64,000 bases of DNA from positions 17,589,587-17,653,586 of the forward strand of contig OZ024865.1 in the NCBI GenBank assembly GCA_964017155.1. Direction: 5' to 3'. The notes under the pieces were generated by a model. That model was not told where the DNA came from and made no database searches. It saw only the letters and a list, made by a program, of their open reading frames with translations. A program made the position numbers and the translations under genes. Origin of the DNA: Oasisia sp. SBJ-2009 (taxonomy: Eukaryota > Annelida > Polychaeta > Sabellida > Siboglinidae). Positions 31,885-45,100 of the stretch are shown piece by piece (the stretch's first letter is position 1; the number at the start of each line of letters is the position of its first letter).

Positions 31885-32697
31885 CTACCTTGTTGGAGCT
31901 GTTTGTGTAACTGCTGAAGTTGTGATCCATGGTGCAGTGATTTCCTGTTGCACATTGTGCAATATTTCTGCATCTACAGCATGTATATTGAAAATAAATA
32001 CATTATAATCCTGCTTTTTAATGTGTTGTATATAATTTATGCAACAAGATATCATGCAATGAAAACTATTTCAAATTAATATTTTTTAAAGTAAAGTAAA
32101 GGTAACATTTTACAAAATGCCTGATAGTAAATTAGAATGTACATATTTTATAATTACCTCCAACTATCAACTGTTGCCCGTCTAGGGAACTCAGAACAAC
32201 GTTTTCACCTGTCCATCAGGCATGATGACCTCATAGCTTCTCCAATATCTGAAATAGCCATAGCCAATACAGAAAGTGGAACAGTACACATAAGAAAGAA
32301 TGTTTTAAGAATAATAAAAGGTATGGAATGGACAACTACATATTTTTAATAATATAATTTTAGATCAAAAAATTCATAGCTTTTAAATGGATAATAAACA
32401 AATTACTGAATACAATAAGAAAATTTGTAATATTTGATAATGATTTGAAAATATTTAAATAAATATATGAAAATGTTATTTCTATGTATAAATAACAAAA
32501 TACAATTTTAAATAATGTAGCATTTCGTAAGAATAAATATACATAATAATTCCTGATGTGTCTGGGGTGCGCTAACTGACTGGCCCGCTAACTGTTCACG
32601 CCCTGAGGCTGAGCCTGAGACATCGGATCGTTTACGAATTACGTCGAATCAACAGCATTAAATTTATCTGAAACACAATAAAAAAATAATACATCCC

Positions 32698-33008
32698 CAA
32701 ATGTAATGTGGCACGTATTATAACTACGTCACATATATGTGTGTTTGTGTCCGCCGTGTTATCGTCAACACGTACGAAGCTGACAACTTAGGGACTCTAA
32801 CAATTACACACAATGAGGTAGGTGACAGAACGTTATAGAACCTTATGTTGTTGGCAGCGTGTATGAAAAGCGACAATTTGCCGTCTCCATGAGCAGGGGC
32901 GTCGAACCGGTTTTAAAACTGGGGGGTTGGGGGACCAATGTGTATAATGACCTGAAATACAAAATAAATTTTTAAATATAAAACACAATTAATATATATA
33001 TATATACA

Positions 33009-33082
<74 letters not shown>

Positions 33083-33108
33083 TGTATATATATATATATA
33101 TTAATACA

Positions 33109-33149
<41 letters not shown>

Positions 33150-33212
33150 CAGTGTATATATAGATATATTAATTGTGTTTTATATTAAAAAATGTATTTT
33201 GTATTTCAGGTC

Positions 33213-33292
<80 letters not shown>

Positions 33293-33350
33293 TATATAAA
33301 ATGACCTGAAATACAAAATAAATTTTTAAATATAAAACATAATTCATTGT
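32698..33350. repeat. Dispersed repeat copy A with AT cruciform block
   Basis: Bases 32698-32930 match 55780-56035, including the block 'gcaggggcgtcgaaccggtttt'. They are followed by 'atgacctgaaatacaaaataaatttttaaatataaaaca' type sequence at 32948-32988, its inverted copy at about 33167-33215, and a third, direct copy at 33300-33340, with TA repeats in between. ACACTGTATATA...TATACAGTGT arms at about 33007-33085 and 33105-33155 could extrude cruciforms. Confidence 0.8.
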
Positions 33351-34088
33351 TGGTCTGGTGCGATTTCTAAAATAAAAAAAGCCTGTATGTTATGCTATTT
33401 CTAATAATTATGTTGGCAACATATATTTGAAGAGGGGATGGCCCCGCCCCAATCACTGACTATTTGGGGGGTAGATTTGAACCCAACACTGCTTGCCTGA
33501 TTCATAGAGTGACAAGATGCAGAGGTTACAGGGGTGCCTGTGTAGGACTTCCCAATCCCACCTTTTGGCAAAGTAATTTGTCATCACTCAAATGATATCA
33601 TATTACACAAATTGCAGGAAACCGCTGGTTCCGCCGTAGGCAATATAAATATCCACCAGGGCGACCAGGCTGGAATCCAAGGGGTGACAGGGCAAATAAA
33701 AATTAATAATCTGCAATGTGCTTGATGGCCAGTGCCTATGAATATATCAACACAAGGGTGCAAAATGACAGAGTCAGGCATGATGAATATCTGATGGACT
33801 AAGATCAAGTTGCGGGCTGCGGCAAATCAAGCAATTTATCTAATGATTTTCCACTAGGTAGTCGGAAGTTTATATCTGAACTCTTATATGTTTTTTATAT
33901 GAATTTTACAACAAGGCCGATGTAGGATTTTAATAGAGAGGAATGATCAGTCTCGCTGTATATGCCTATAAATTTATTTTATGAACTGAAAAAGTGTAAG
34001 GACATTTCCTATGCCGAACCCCTCAGGCCGAAAAGTGGGGGGGGGGGGGGACGCGTCCCCCACGTCCCCAACCGATCGACGCCCGTGT
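32894..34088. mobile_element. Candidate non-autonomous element with short inverted ends
   Basis: 'gcaggggcgtcgaaccggtt' at 32894 and its rough reverse complement 'aaccgatcgacgcccgtgtc' ending at about 34088 could be terminal inverted repeats of a decayed MITE-like element. The inside contains AT blocks, a tRNA-like B-box sequence (33469-33485, minus) and a poly-G run (34037-34050). Confidence 0.3.
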
Positions 34089-34231
34089 CCATGAGAGGGA
34101 AGACCAGCCAGACGATGCAGAGGCGAACTAGACAAGCATTGGAATGGAACCATCTGGCGGAAGATAGCGCAAGGCAGACATATCTCGAAACAGCATGCTG
34201 AACTCTTCACCCAACCACGCGATACTACGGC

Positions 34232-34296
34232 TGCACAATGATGGTGATGGTGATAATCATGATGATGACGATGATGATGATGATGATGACGACGAT
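34232..34296. repeat. (GAT)n/(GATGAC)n microsatellite
   Basis: An imperfect GAT trinucleotide repeat. Confidence 0.9.
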
Positions 34297-35102
34297 CGTA
34301 AAACAGGGGTTCGCTTCCGGTTTCATCTTCCCTTCACATTCAACCCGTTAGGAGATGGGTGAGATCGCTACTGGAAAGGAGGGCCGGTATGGCCGTTGGA
34401 TACGTAAGTGTTGATTATGTGCCGGTGCAGTGGCCCTCATTGGGAGTGTTGCGTCACACGCTGGAATGTTTAAGATGGATTGTGACGCTGTGGCCAGTTT
34501 ACGTATCCATTAGGTGACCAGTTGCTTAGGAAACCCTCCGCCAGGCGATGACAAAATGTCTCCCGAACACGTGCATTTAGAAATACTGGTTTCAGAATAT
34601 TACATTTAGGCAAAATATAATAAATATAGACTTCTGGTTTCAGCATTTATGCCCAAAGAAATCAATGAGAGTTTCTAAAGTAACAACCGTATACAGTAAT
34701 GTTTGACACAGAAGCTGTCATGCCGCAACAGTATAATGAGATGGGGAACCTATAGGGTCATTAGGGGCGCTTATTCGCAACTCGGGCAGAGATAATCCTT
34801 CCGAGCTGGGGCACTTCAACATACAGCGCCCTCACATGGATGGGATCAACACTTAAAACAAATACAGTACAAAACGACGAGACGTCCGAGATTGAGCCTC
34901 GAGTCACTCGTACGAGGGCATGACACGCGTAGTCGTGGCGAAACAATCGGGTCGGGAGGGTTGCGTGAGTGACATCATAAGGTGAAGGCCATTACAGACG
35001 CACACGTGCTTGTTTGCGGCAATGGCTGACAGTTGCAGCAGCAGTGAAGAAGAACATGCATTTTGCTCGGTGCATTGGCTGTGCTGCGGCAAATTAATAA
35101 CG

Positions 35103-35250
35103 AACAAAAAAGAAAGAACAACTGAAGAAACGGAAAAGATGGCGGATTCGCCCATGGATTGCGCGGCGCCAGCAGTTCGGCGCATTTCATGCTCTGATGA
35201 AAGAGATTAAAGTGGATGGAGGCACCGTAATTTCAATATTTTCTAGACGC
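35103..35250 (+). pseudogene. Fragment of a Harbinger (HARBI1-like) nuclease, N-terminal exon
   Basis: In one plus frame the sequence reads a Lys/Arg-rich start, then RPWIARRQQFGAFHALM and KEIKVDGG. That is the conserved N-terminal region of PIF/Harbinger nucleases (R-x-W-hx-x-R...FG-x-FH-x-L). The frame is stopped upstream by TAA codons near 35095 and runs into non-homologous sequence after about 35250. The catalytic DDE part is not present nearby. It may belong with the decayed Myb/SANT fragment at 31.1-31.5 kb or to another copy. Confidence 0.5.
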
Positions 35251-36365
35251 TGTTTCGCCGTTAATAGTCCACAAAGACACAGCCATGCGCGACGCAATAT
35301 CACCTGCTGGGCGCCTTGGTGTAACTTTTTAGCGACAAGTATAATATTATTACATAATTATGTGAACGCATTGTTGACGTTTCAATGATTTGATTGCTAA
35401 GTTTAGCCTTCATTAAAAATGTTTGGCTTGGCATCAGCTATTATCGTTTATTGTATACGCATTAGCTGGACCTCTGCAATCTGCAGAGAGCAGCAACCAT
35501 CTGCAGATTACGCGAATATTGCAATAATGCACGTTTCTAAACTTCAGACGTAGCGTAGTCACAGTTTTGTTTGGTCAAAAATTGCCTACCTACCAAGGTG
35601 TGTTATATAGAAATGAAATGCGGTGAGAACAAACGTTTTTCTTTCATGTAGGTGACATAGACATTAATTGTAATTAACGTGAAATATTTGATTTAACAAT
35701 TTTAACAACTTACAATATTTATGTGAAATGTCAGATATACCACCAGGCCTGTATCAGTAATTTTTCGTAAATGTATTATTTATTATTCATAAAGGTAAAC
35801 CCCCGCTTGATAAAAACCAAACCTACAAACAAGCAACATGGACATGGGGCAGGGTTGTCTTTTTTTAGATAAAGATATACTAATTACTGCCAATAAAGAA
35901 ATGTTCACTATTATATCCTGATGATATTATGTGTATACATTTGTTTGATAAATAATAGGTTTGTCTTGTCGTGTCTTACATGCATCAGAAGACAGACAGA
36001 TGAAGCATAGAGGGGACAACTCGATCCACAACACAAAGTGGTATCAACGTCTATAATATCGCAAACCCGCAGCTCTCAATACCAACCTGTTAACATTATA
36101 AGTGACACATCACAGACATCGGGTGGGACTAGGTGTAAGTTTACTAATCTCAACGCGATGGACGTTACGGGTCCAATACCAATATTCACCTCATTGCGAT
36201 GTCCACGCACATGTGCACAGCTCGCGTAAATCTTGGCAAGAATACCAGGTAAATTGCATTAATATATAATAAAATATTCTTGATTTTGGTACATACTGTA
36301 GACTTACTGCGCTTTCGGATTCGGTCGTCTGCGTCAGCTGGATTCGCTCACTACGTCACCGCAAT

Positions 36366-36381
36366 GATTGGCGTGACGTCA
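36366..36381 (+). promoter_or_regulatory. CRE-like site (TGACGTCA) with adjacent ATTGG box
   Basis: A perfect TGACGTCA palindrome at 36374-36381, 47 bases before the ATG of the fibrinogen-like gene, with ATTGG (inverted CCAAT) just before it at 36367-36371. No TATA box is seen. Confidence 0.4.
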
Positions 36382-36427
36382 TAATTATGAGCCGGTAAAG
36401 ACGACGGTCTACGACTGTATCGTCGAG

Positions 36428-38046
36428 ATGATCGCCGTCGCACGCTGCTGTGCATGGTGTCTGCTGGCGCGTTTCATGTGCACCCTTGCAGTGGCGCCAC
36501 CCTGCGGTCCGGTTGACTGCAACGACATCAACAGGTGTTGGGGCCGTCGCACGTCGCAGGTGGTCGCGCCGAACCCACTGACTCTGCGGTGCAACCACTG
36601 GACGGACGGCGGCGGCTGGACGATCCTGCAGCAGCGACGCAGCAGATACGTCGATTTCTACCGCACATGTGCCGAATATAAGCGCGGCTTCGGCACCGCC
36701 GACACGTTCTGGCTCGGCCTCGACAACTTGTACCGGCTGACGAAGAACCACGAGTCGCAGTTGCGCGTCGAGGTGACCTTCGGGCGGTTCAGAACGGTCT
36801 GGTTCGCCGAGTACGACGGCGTGACGTTCGGCAACGAGACCGCTTTCTACGCGCTCAACTACTCCTCCTACAACGGGCGCGGTGGGTTGGAAGACGGCCT
36901 CCGTAACCACGCCGGTCACTTCTGCTGCTCGGACTCTCCGGCGGGCGAACGATGTCGCCGGTTGGCGATGTACGGACGCACGGCCTGGTGGTTCGGTGAG
37001 GGCCGCCCTTTCAGTTCAGACCTGAACGCGGTGCTGAATAGCAACTTTCAGCGGCATAGCGTGTACTGGATCGGCGTGCCGGACATCAGCTTCACGCGGA
37101 TCATGTTCCGGCCGTCGAGGTTCCGCCGGGTCACCTGCGACAAGTCGTGTCCGAACGGCGGGACGTGTATCGGCGCCGCCAACGGGACGTTCCACTGCCG
37201 CTGTGCGCCCTACCACAAGGGCCGGCGCTGCGAGGTGATCGACGCCAGCTACGAGCCGCCCTGCGGTCCGGTTGACTGCAACGACATCAACCGGTGTTGG
37301 GGCCTTCACCCGTCCAAGCAGAAGGTGTTCGCGCCGACCCCACTGACTCTGCGGTGCGACTCCGAGACGGACGGCGGCGGCTGGACGATCCTGCAGCAGA
37401 GACATAACCCAACCGTCGAGTTCTACCGCACGTGTGCCGAATATAAGCGCGGCTTCGGCACCGCCGACACGTTCTGGCTCGGCCTCGACAACTTGTACCG
37501 GCTGACGAAGAACCACAAGTCGCAGTTACGCGTCGAGTTGACCCACGGGGGGTACCCCAGGACCCACTACGCCGAGTACGACGGCGTGACGTTCGGCAAC
37601 GAGACCGCTTTCTACGCGCTAAACTACTCCGTCTACAGCGGGCGCGGTCAGCTGGAAGACGGCCTGCGCGACAGTCGCCGCTGGTTCTGCTGCAAGGACT
37701 CACCGAACGGTCGTTGTCGCCAGATAGCGAGGTACGCACACACTGGCTGGTGGTTCGGCTACGACAACGATATGACTTCCGACCTGAACGCGATGCTAGA
37801 AACCAGTGATCCACAGGACGACGTGTACTGGTACGGCGCGGGGGATATCTTCGCCACGCAGATCAAGTTCCGGCCGTCGAGGTCCGGCCTGGGCAACTGC
37901 GACAAGTCGTGTCCGAACGGCGGGACGTGTATCGGCGTCGCCGACGGGACGTTCCACTGCCGCTGTGCGCCTGGTCACAAGGGCCGGCGCTGCGAGGTGA
38001 TCGACGCCATCTACCAGCCGCACGTGGATGAACGCAATACTTACAG
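36428..38046 (+). CDS. Exon 1 of a fibrinogen-related/EGF membrane protein gene (two FReD-EGF units)
   Basis: From the ATG at 36428: a hydrophobic signal sequence (about residues 1-23), then two repeats of about 252 residues (nucleotide period 757 bp). Each repeat begins PCGPVDCNDINRCWG, continues with a fibrinogen-like domain (TDGGGWTILQQR, FWLGLDNLYRLT, AEYDGVTFGNE, ALNYS) and ends in an EGF-like domain (CDKSCPNGGTCIG...FHCRCAP...GRRCEVID). The C-terminal fibrinogen residues differ from the usual NLNG pattern (SDLNA), so ligand binding may differ. The two units are very alike at DNA level, suggesting recent duplication or conversion. The exon is GC-rich in AT-rich surroundings. The donor ACAG|GTGGGT at 38046/38047 is phase 2; without splicing the frame would end at 38077. 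Confidence 0.85.
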
Positions 38047-38832
38047 GTGGGTGCGTTTGGAAAGGACGTGCCGTTAATACCTTCGGAAAAACGTCGGTAG
38101 ATCGAAAGTAATGAAAGTAGTTGTGTCTGGTCACCTCACTAGTTGTCAGACCCGTTTTGGTCCATCCAGAGCCACCGGCGCGGGACAACGTTAATATTGG
38201 GAGAGCCTAGAGCCGTATTTTACAATCATTCACGTTGCTCCAATCCACTCATCACTACGAATGAGTGCCTAGCAATATACAGTGATTGGTATTTCCGCAC
38301 GAGGTCTTCACGTAGTTATCGCAACGTGGCCAAATGCTTCCTGAAGTTGATAAGAGAGTTCGAATGGACGGGACGGGTCTGCCAGGGTATAAAACTCCTC
38401 GAGCAGTCACAAGAACTGGACACCGCTAGCGCTACGTATCAGAACTTACCTCTTCCGGTCACGACAAGATTTTTGAGGCGATCTGTGAACGCGAGAAACG
38501 TTGAATTCGTCAATTAATGTACACGTCTAAACGAACAAGTCCGCATGTTATACATAACACCTCCACAGCAACACAGTCAAAGTACCCTCTTCCAGAACAG
38601 AACTGCCCACGCTTCATTATTCCCTTCATATGTCCAACATCATCGTTATCATCACCATCAACTCACAGCAAACAAATTCCTCTACTGCACACTACCTTGA
38701 CTTATTTACTTTTAACTCTTGAATTCTACACTAAATTCCGATGCGCATCCATTCCAACTCTATACCATCAACGATCTTCAACTTGTTCGGTTCGTCGGTT
38801 TATTTCAGAGTATTGTCGTTTCACTGTTTCAG

Positions 38833-38980
38833 GTTCAAGTCATGGGGGACCATCGCCGGACTGGTGCTGGTCATCGCGTTCCTCGTTGTACTGTTGGTTC
38901 TGACGGGCTTTTACGCCTATAGACGCCTGTTTGCGGCAGATCACGATCATGATGAACAGGAACAGTTGTTGCACGATTAA
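38833..38980 (+). CDS. Exon 2 of the fibrinogen-related gene: transmembrane and cytoplasmic tail
   Basis: The acceptor 'ctgtttcag' ends at 38832 and the exon joins the phase-2 donor of exon 1. It encodes RFKSW, a strongly hydrophobic helix (about 22 residues, IAGLVLVIAFLVVLLVLTGF), a basic stop-transfer (YRR), and a short acidic tail ending at TAA 38978-38980. ATTAAA follows at 38989. Together with exon 1 it gives a type I membrane protein of about 588 residues, probably a cell-surface lectin-like receptor (inference). Confidence 0.75.
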
Positions 38981-39195
38981 GAATGACGATTAAACAAGTC
39001 CATGCTTGGAACGTATACACAATAGACGATTCATCGTTTGTACTTACGTCACCACCCCCACGGGTCACGGGTGGTAAGTGTATCCCGGTCACTGTGTAGA
39101 GGTCTATATGTCAGAGGTCTCAACTTAGTCAGCATCAGGTGGTGCTATGTAACTGTCACTACTCCCGTTTGATCCCACAGGCGATTTATTCCATA

Positions 39196-42100
39196 GTGGA
39201 TTCATCACCTTTGTGGATTCATCCCTGATGGACATATCCCCGTGTGGATTCATCCCCGTGTGGATTCATCCCCGTGTGGGTTCATCCCCTGGTGGATTCA
39301 TCCCCTGGTGGATTCATCCCCTGGTGAATTCATCACTAGGTGGATTCATCACTTGGTGGATTCATCACTTGGTGGATTCATCCCCTGGTGGATTCATCCC
39401 CTGGTGGATTCATCCCCTGGTGAATTCATCACTTGGTGGATTCATCCTCTGGTGGATTCATCCCCTGGTGGATTCATCCCCTGGTGGATTCATCCCCTGG
39501 TGAATTCATCACTAGGTGGATTCATCACTTGGTGGATTCATCACTTGGTGGATTCATCCCCTGGTGGATTCATCCCCTGGTGGATTCATCCCCTGGTGAA
39601 TTCATCACTTGGTGGATTCATCCCCTGGTGGATTCATCACTTGGCTGATTCATTCCCTGGTGGATTCATCAGTTGGTGGATTCATCCCCTGGTGAATTCA
39701 TCACTTGGTGGATTCATCACTTGGTGGATTCATCCACTGGTGGATTCATCACTTGGTGGATTCATCCCCTGGTGAATGCATCACTTGGTGAATTCATCAC
39801 TTGGTGGATTCATCACTTGGTGGATTCATCCCCTGGTGGATTCATCCCCTGGTGAATTCATCACTTGGTGAATTCATCACTTGGCGGATTCATCACTTGG
39901 TGGATTCATCCCCTGGTTGATTCATCCCTTGGTGGATTCATCCACTGGTGAATTCATCACTTGGTGGATTCATCACTTGGGGGATTCATCTCCTGGTGGA
40001 TTCATCACTTGGTGGATTTATCACTTGGTGAATTCCTCACTTGTTGGATTCATACCCTGGTGGATTAATCACTTGGTGGATTCATCCCCTGGTGGATTCA
40101 TCACTTGGTGGATTCATCCCCTGGTGGATTCATCACTTGGTGGATTCATCCCCTGGTGGATTCATCCCCTGGTGAATTTGTCACTTGGTGGATTCATCAC
40201 CTGGTGGAATCATCATTTGGTGGATTCATCACTTGGTAGATTCATCACTTGGTGGATTCATCCCCTGGTGGATTCATCACTTCGTGTGTATTCATCCCTT
40301 GGTGGATTCATCACTTGGTGGATTCATCCCCTGGTGGATTCCTCACTTGGTGCATTCATCCCCGTGTGGATTCATCACTTGGTGGATTCATCCCCTGGTG
40401 GATTCATCACTTGGTGAATTCATCCCTTGGTGGATTCATCACTTGGTGGATTCATCCCCGGGTGGATTCATCACTTGGTGGATTCATCCCCTGGTGGATT
40501 CATCCCCTGGTGGATTCATAACTTGGTGGATTCATCCCCTTGTGAATTCATCACTTGGTGGATTCATCCCCTGGTGGATTCATCCCCTGGTGGATTCATC
40601 ACTTGGTGCATTCATCCCCTGGTGAATTCATCACTTGGTGGATTCATCCCCTGGTGGATTCATCCCCTGGTGTATTCATCACTTGGTGGATTCATCCCCT
40701 GCTGAATTCATCACTTGGTGGATTCATCCCCTGGTGGATTCATCACTTGGTGGATTCATCCCTTGGTGGATTCATCACTTGGTGGATTCATCCCCTGGTG
40801 GATTCATCACTTGGTGGATACATCCCCTGGTGGATTCATCACTTGGTGGATTCATCCCCTGGTGGATTCATCACTTGGTGGATTCATCCCCTCGTGGATT
40901 CATCACTTGGTGGATTCATCCCCTCGTGGATTCATCCCCTGGTGGATGCATAACTTGGTGGATTCATCACTTGGTGGATTCATCCCCTGGTGAATTCATC
41001 ACTTCGTGGATTCATCACTTGGGGGATTCATCCCCTGGTGGATTCATCACTTGGTGGGTTCATCCCCTGGTGGATTCATCACTTGGTGGATTCATCCCCT
41101 GGTGGATTCATCCCCTGGTGAATTTATCCCCTGGTGGATTCATCCCCTGATGGATTCATCACTTGGTGGATTCATCCCCTGTTGAATTCATCACTTGGTG
41201 GATTCATCCCCTGGTGGATTAATACCCTGGTGGATTCATGACTTGGTGGATTCATCCCCTGGTGAATCTATCACTTGGTGGATTCATCCCCTGGTGGATT
41301 CGTCACTTGGTGGATTCATCCTCTGGTGGATTCATCACTTGTTGGATTCATCCCCTGGTGGATTCATCGCCTGGTGAACTTATCACTTGGTGGATTCATC
41401 CCCTGGTGGAATCATCATTTGGTGGATTCATCACTTGGTGGATTCATCACTTGGTGGATTCATCCCCTGGTGAATTCATCACTTCGTGTGTATTCATCCC
41501 TTGGTGGATTCATCACTTGGTGGATTCATCCCCTGGTGGATTCATCACTTGGTGGATTCATCCCCGTGTGGATTCATCCCCGTGTGGATTCATCACTTGG
41601 TGGATTCATCCCCTTGTGGATTCATCACTTGGTGAATTCATCCCTTGGTGGATTCATCACTTGGTGGATTCATCCCCTGGTGGATTCATCACTTGGTGGA
41701 TTCATCCCCTGGTGGATTCATCACTTGGTGGATTCATCCCCTGGTGAATTCATCACTTGGTGGATTCATCCCCTGGTGGATTCATCCCCTGGTGGATTCA
41801 TCACTTGGTGGATTCATCCCCTGGTGATTTCATCACTTGGTGGATTCATCCCCTGGTGGATTCATCCCCTGGTGTATTCATCACTTGGTGGATTCATCCC
41901 CTGGTGAATTCATCACTTGGTGGATTCATCCCCTGGTGGATTCATCACTTGGTGGATTCATCCCCTGGTGGATTCATCACTTGGTGGATTCATCCCCTGG
42001 TGGATTCATCACTTGGTGAATTCATCCCCTGGTGGATTCATCACTTGGTGGATTTATCCCCTGGTGGATTCATCACTTGCTGGATTCATCCCCTGGTGAA

Positions 42101-45100
42101 TTCATCACTTGGTGGATTCATGCCCTGGTGAATTCATCCCCTGGTGGTTTCATCACTTGGTGGATTCATCTCCTGGTGAATTCATCACTTGGAGGATTCA
42201 TCCCCTGGTGGATTCATCACTTGGTGGATTCATCCCCTGGTGGATTCATCACTTGGTGGATTCATCCCCTGGGGGATTCATCCCTAGGTGGATTAATCCC
42301 TTGGTGGATTCATCATTTGGTGGATTCATCCCCGTGTGGATTCATCCCCTGGTGTATTCATCACATGGTGGATTCATCCCCTGGGGGATTCATCCCCTGG
42401 TGGATTCATCCCCTGGTGCATTCATCACTTGGTGGATTCATCCCCTGGTGGATTCATCACTTGGTGGATTCATCCCCTAGTGGATTCATCCCCTGGTGGA
42501 TTCATCCCCTGGTGGATTCATCCCCTGGTGGATTCATCCCCTGGTGGATTCATCCCCTGGTGGCTTCATCCCCTGGTGGATTCATCCCCTGGTGGATTCA
42601 TCCCCGTGTGGATTCATCCCCTGGTGGATTCATCCCCGTGTGGATTCATCCCCGTGTGGATTCCTCCCCTGGTGGATTCATCACTTGGTGGATTCATCCC
42701 CTGGGGGATTCATCACTTGGTGGATTCATCCCCGTGTGGATTCATCCCCTGGTGGATTCATCCCTTGGTGGATTCATTCACTGGTGGATTCATCCCCTGG
42801 TGGATTCATACCCTGGTGGATTCATCACTTGGTGGATTCATCCCCTGTTGGATTCATCCCTTGGTGGATTCATCCCCTGGTGGATTCATCACTTGGTGGA
42901 TTCATCCCCTGGTGAATTCATCACTTGGTGAATTCATCACTTGGTGGATTCATCACTTGGTGGATTCATCCCCTGGTGGATTCATCCCCTGGTGAATTCA
43001 TCACTTGGTGAATTCATCACTTGGCGGATTCATCACTTGGTGGATTCATCCCCTGGTTGATTCATCCCTTGGTGGATTCATCCACTGGTGAATTCATCAC
43101 TTGCTGGATTCATCACTTGGGGGATTTATCCCCTGGTGGATTCATCACTTGGTGGATTCATCCCCTGGTGGATTCATCACTTGGTGGATTCATCCCGTGG
43201 TGAATTCCTCACTTGGTGGATTCATCCCCTGGTGGATTCATCACATGGTGGAGTCATCCCCTGGTGGTTTCATCCCCTGGTGGATTCATCACTTGGTGGA
43301 TTTATCACTTGGTGAATTTATCACTTGGTGAATTCATACCCTGGTGGATTAATCACTTGGTGGATTCATCCCCTGGTGGATTCATCACTTGGTGGATTCA
43401 TCCCCTGGTGGATTCATCACTTGGTGGATTCATCCCCTGGTGGATTCATCCCCTGGTGAATGTGTCACTTGGTGGATTCATCACCTGGTGGAATCATCAT
43501 TTGGTGGATTCATCACTTGGTAGATTCATCACTTGGTGGATTCATCCCCTGGTGGATTCATCACTTGGTGGATTCATCCCCTGGTGAATTCATCACTTGG
43601 TGAATTCATCACTTGGTGGATTCATCACTTGGTGGATTCATCCCCTGGTGGATTCATCCCCTGGTGAATTCATCACTTGGTGAATTCATCACTTGGCGGA
43701 TTCATCACTTGGTGGATTCATCCCCTGGTTGATTCATCCCTTGGTGGATTCATCCACTGGTGAATTCATCACTTGGTGGATTCATCACTTGGGGGATTTA
43801 TCCCCTGGTGGATTCATCACTTGGTGGATTCATCCCCTGGTGGATTCATCACTTGGTGGATTCATCCCGTGGTGAATTCCTCACTTGGTGGATTCATCCC
43901 CTGGTGGATTCATCACATGGTGGAGTCATCCCCTGGTGGTTTCATCCCCTGGTGGATTCATCACTTGGTGGATTGATCACTTGGTGAATTTATCACTTGT
44001 TGAATTCATACCCTGGTGGATTAATCACTTGGTGGATTCATCCCCTGGTGGATTCATCACTTGGTGGATTCATCCCCTGGTGGATTCATCACTTGGTGGA
44101 TTCATCCCCTGGTGGATTCATCCCCTGGTGAATGTGTCACTTGGTGGATTCATCACCTGGTGGAATCATCATTTGGTGGATTCATCACTTGGTGGATTCA
44201 TCCCCTGGTGGATTCATCACTTGGTGGATTCATCCCCTGGGGGATTCATCCCTAGGTGGATTAATCCCTTGGTGGATTCATCATTTGGTGGATTCATCCC
44301 CGTGTGGATTCATCCCCTGGTGTATTCATCACATGGTGGATTCATCCCCTGGGGGATTCATCCCCTGGTGGATTCATCCCCTGGTGCATTCATCACTTGG
44401 TGGATTCATCCCCTGGTGGATTCATCACTTGGTGGATTCATCCCCTAGTGGATTCATCCCCTGGTGGATTCATCCCCTGGTGGATTCATCCCCTGGTGGA
44501 TTCATCCCCTGGTGGATTCATCCCCTGGTGGCTTCATCCCCTGGTGGATTCATCCCCTGGTGGATTCATCCCCGTGTGGATTCATCCCCTGGTGGATTCA
44601 TCCCCGTGTGGATTCATCCCCGTGTGGATTCCTCCCCTGGTGGATTCATCACTTGGTGGATTCATCCCCTGGGGGATTCATCACTTGGTGGATTCATCCC
44701 CGTGTGGATTCATCCCCTGGTGGATTCATCCCTTGGTGGATTCATTCACTGGTGGATTCATCCCCTGGTGGATTCATACCCTGGTGGATTCATCACTTGG
44801 TGGATTCATCCCCTGTTGGATTCATCCCTTGGTGGATTCATCCCCTGGTGGATTCATCACTTGGTGGATTCATCCCCTGGTGAATTCATCACTTGGTGAA
44901 TTCATCACTTGGTGGATTCATCACTTGGTGGATTCATCCCCTGGTGGATTCATCCCCTGGTGAATTCATCACTTGGTGAATTCATCACTTGGCGGATTCA
45001 TCACTTGGTGGATTCATCCCCTGGTTGATTCATCCCTTGGTGGATTCATCCACTGGTGAATTCATCACTTGCTGGATTCATCACTTGGGGGATTTATCCC

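Noticed and set aside
33469..33560. A possible tRNA gene on the minus strand (B-box-like GGGTTCAAATC)
   Set aside because: There is no matching A box, acceptor stem or anticodon arm; it is probably chance or a decayed SINE.
36356..36919. Long minus-strand frames opposite the fibrinogen-like gene (also 37016-37516 and 37287-37814)
   Set aside because: They are shadow frames caused by the high GC content of the coding exon on the plus strand.
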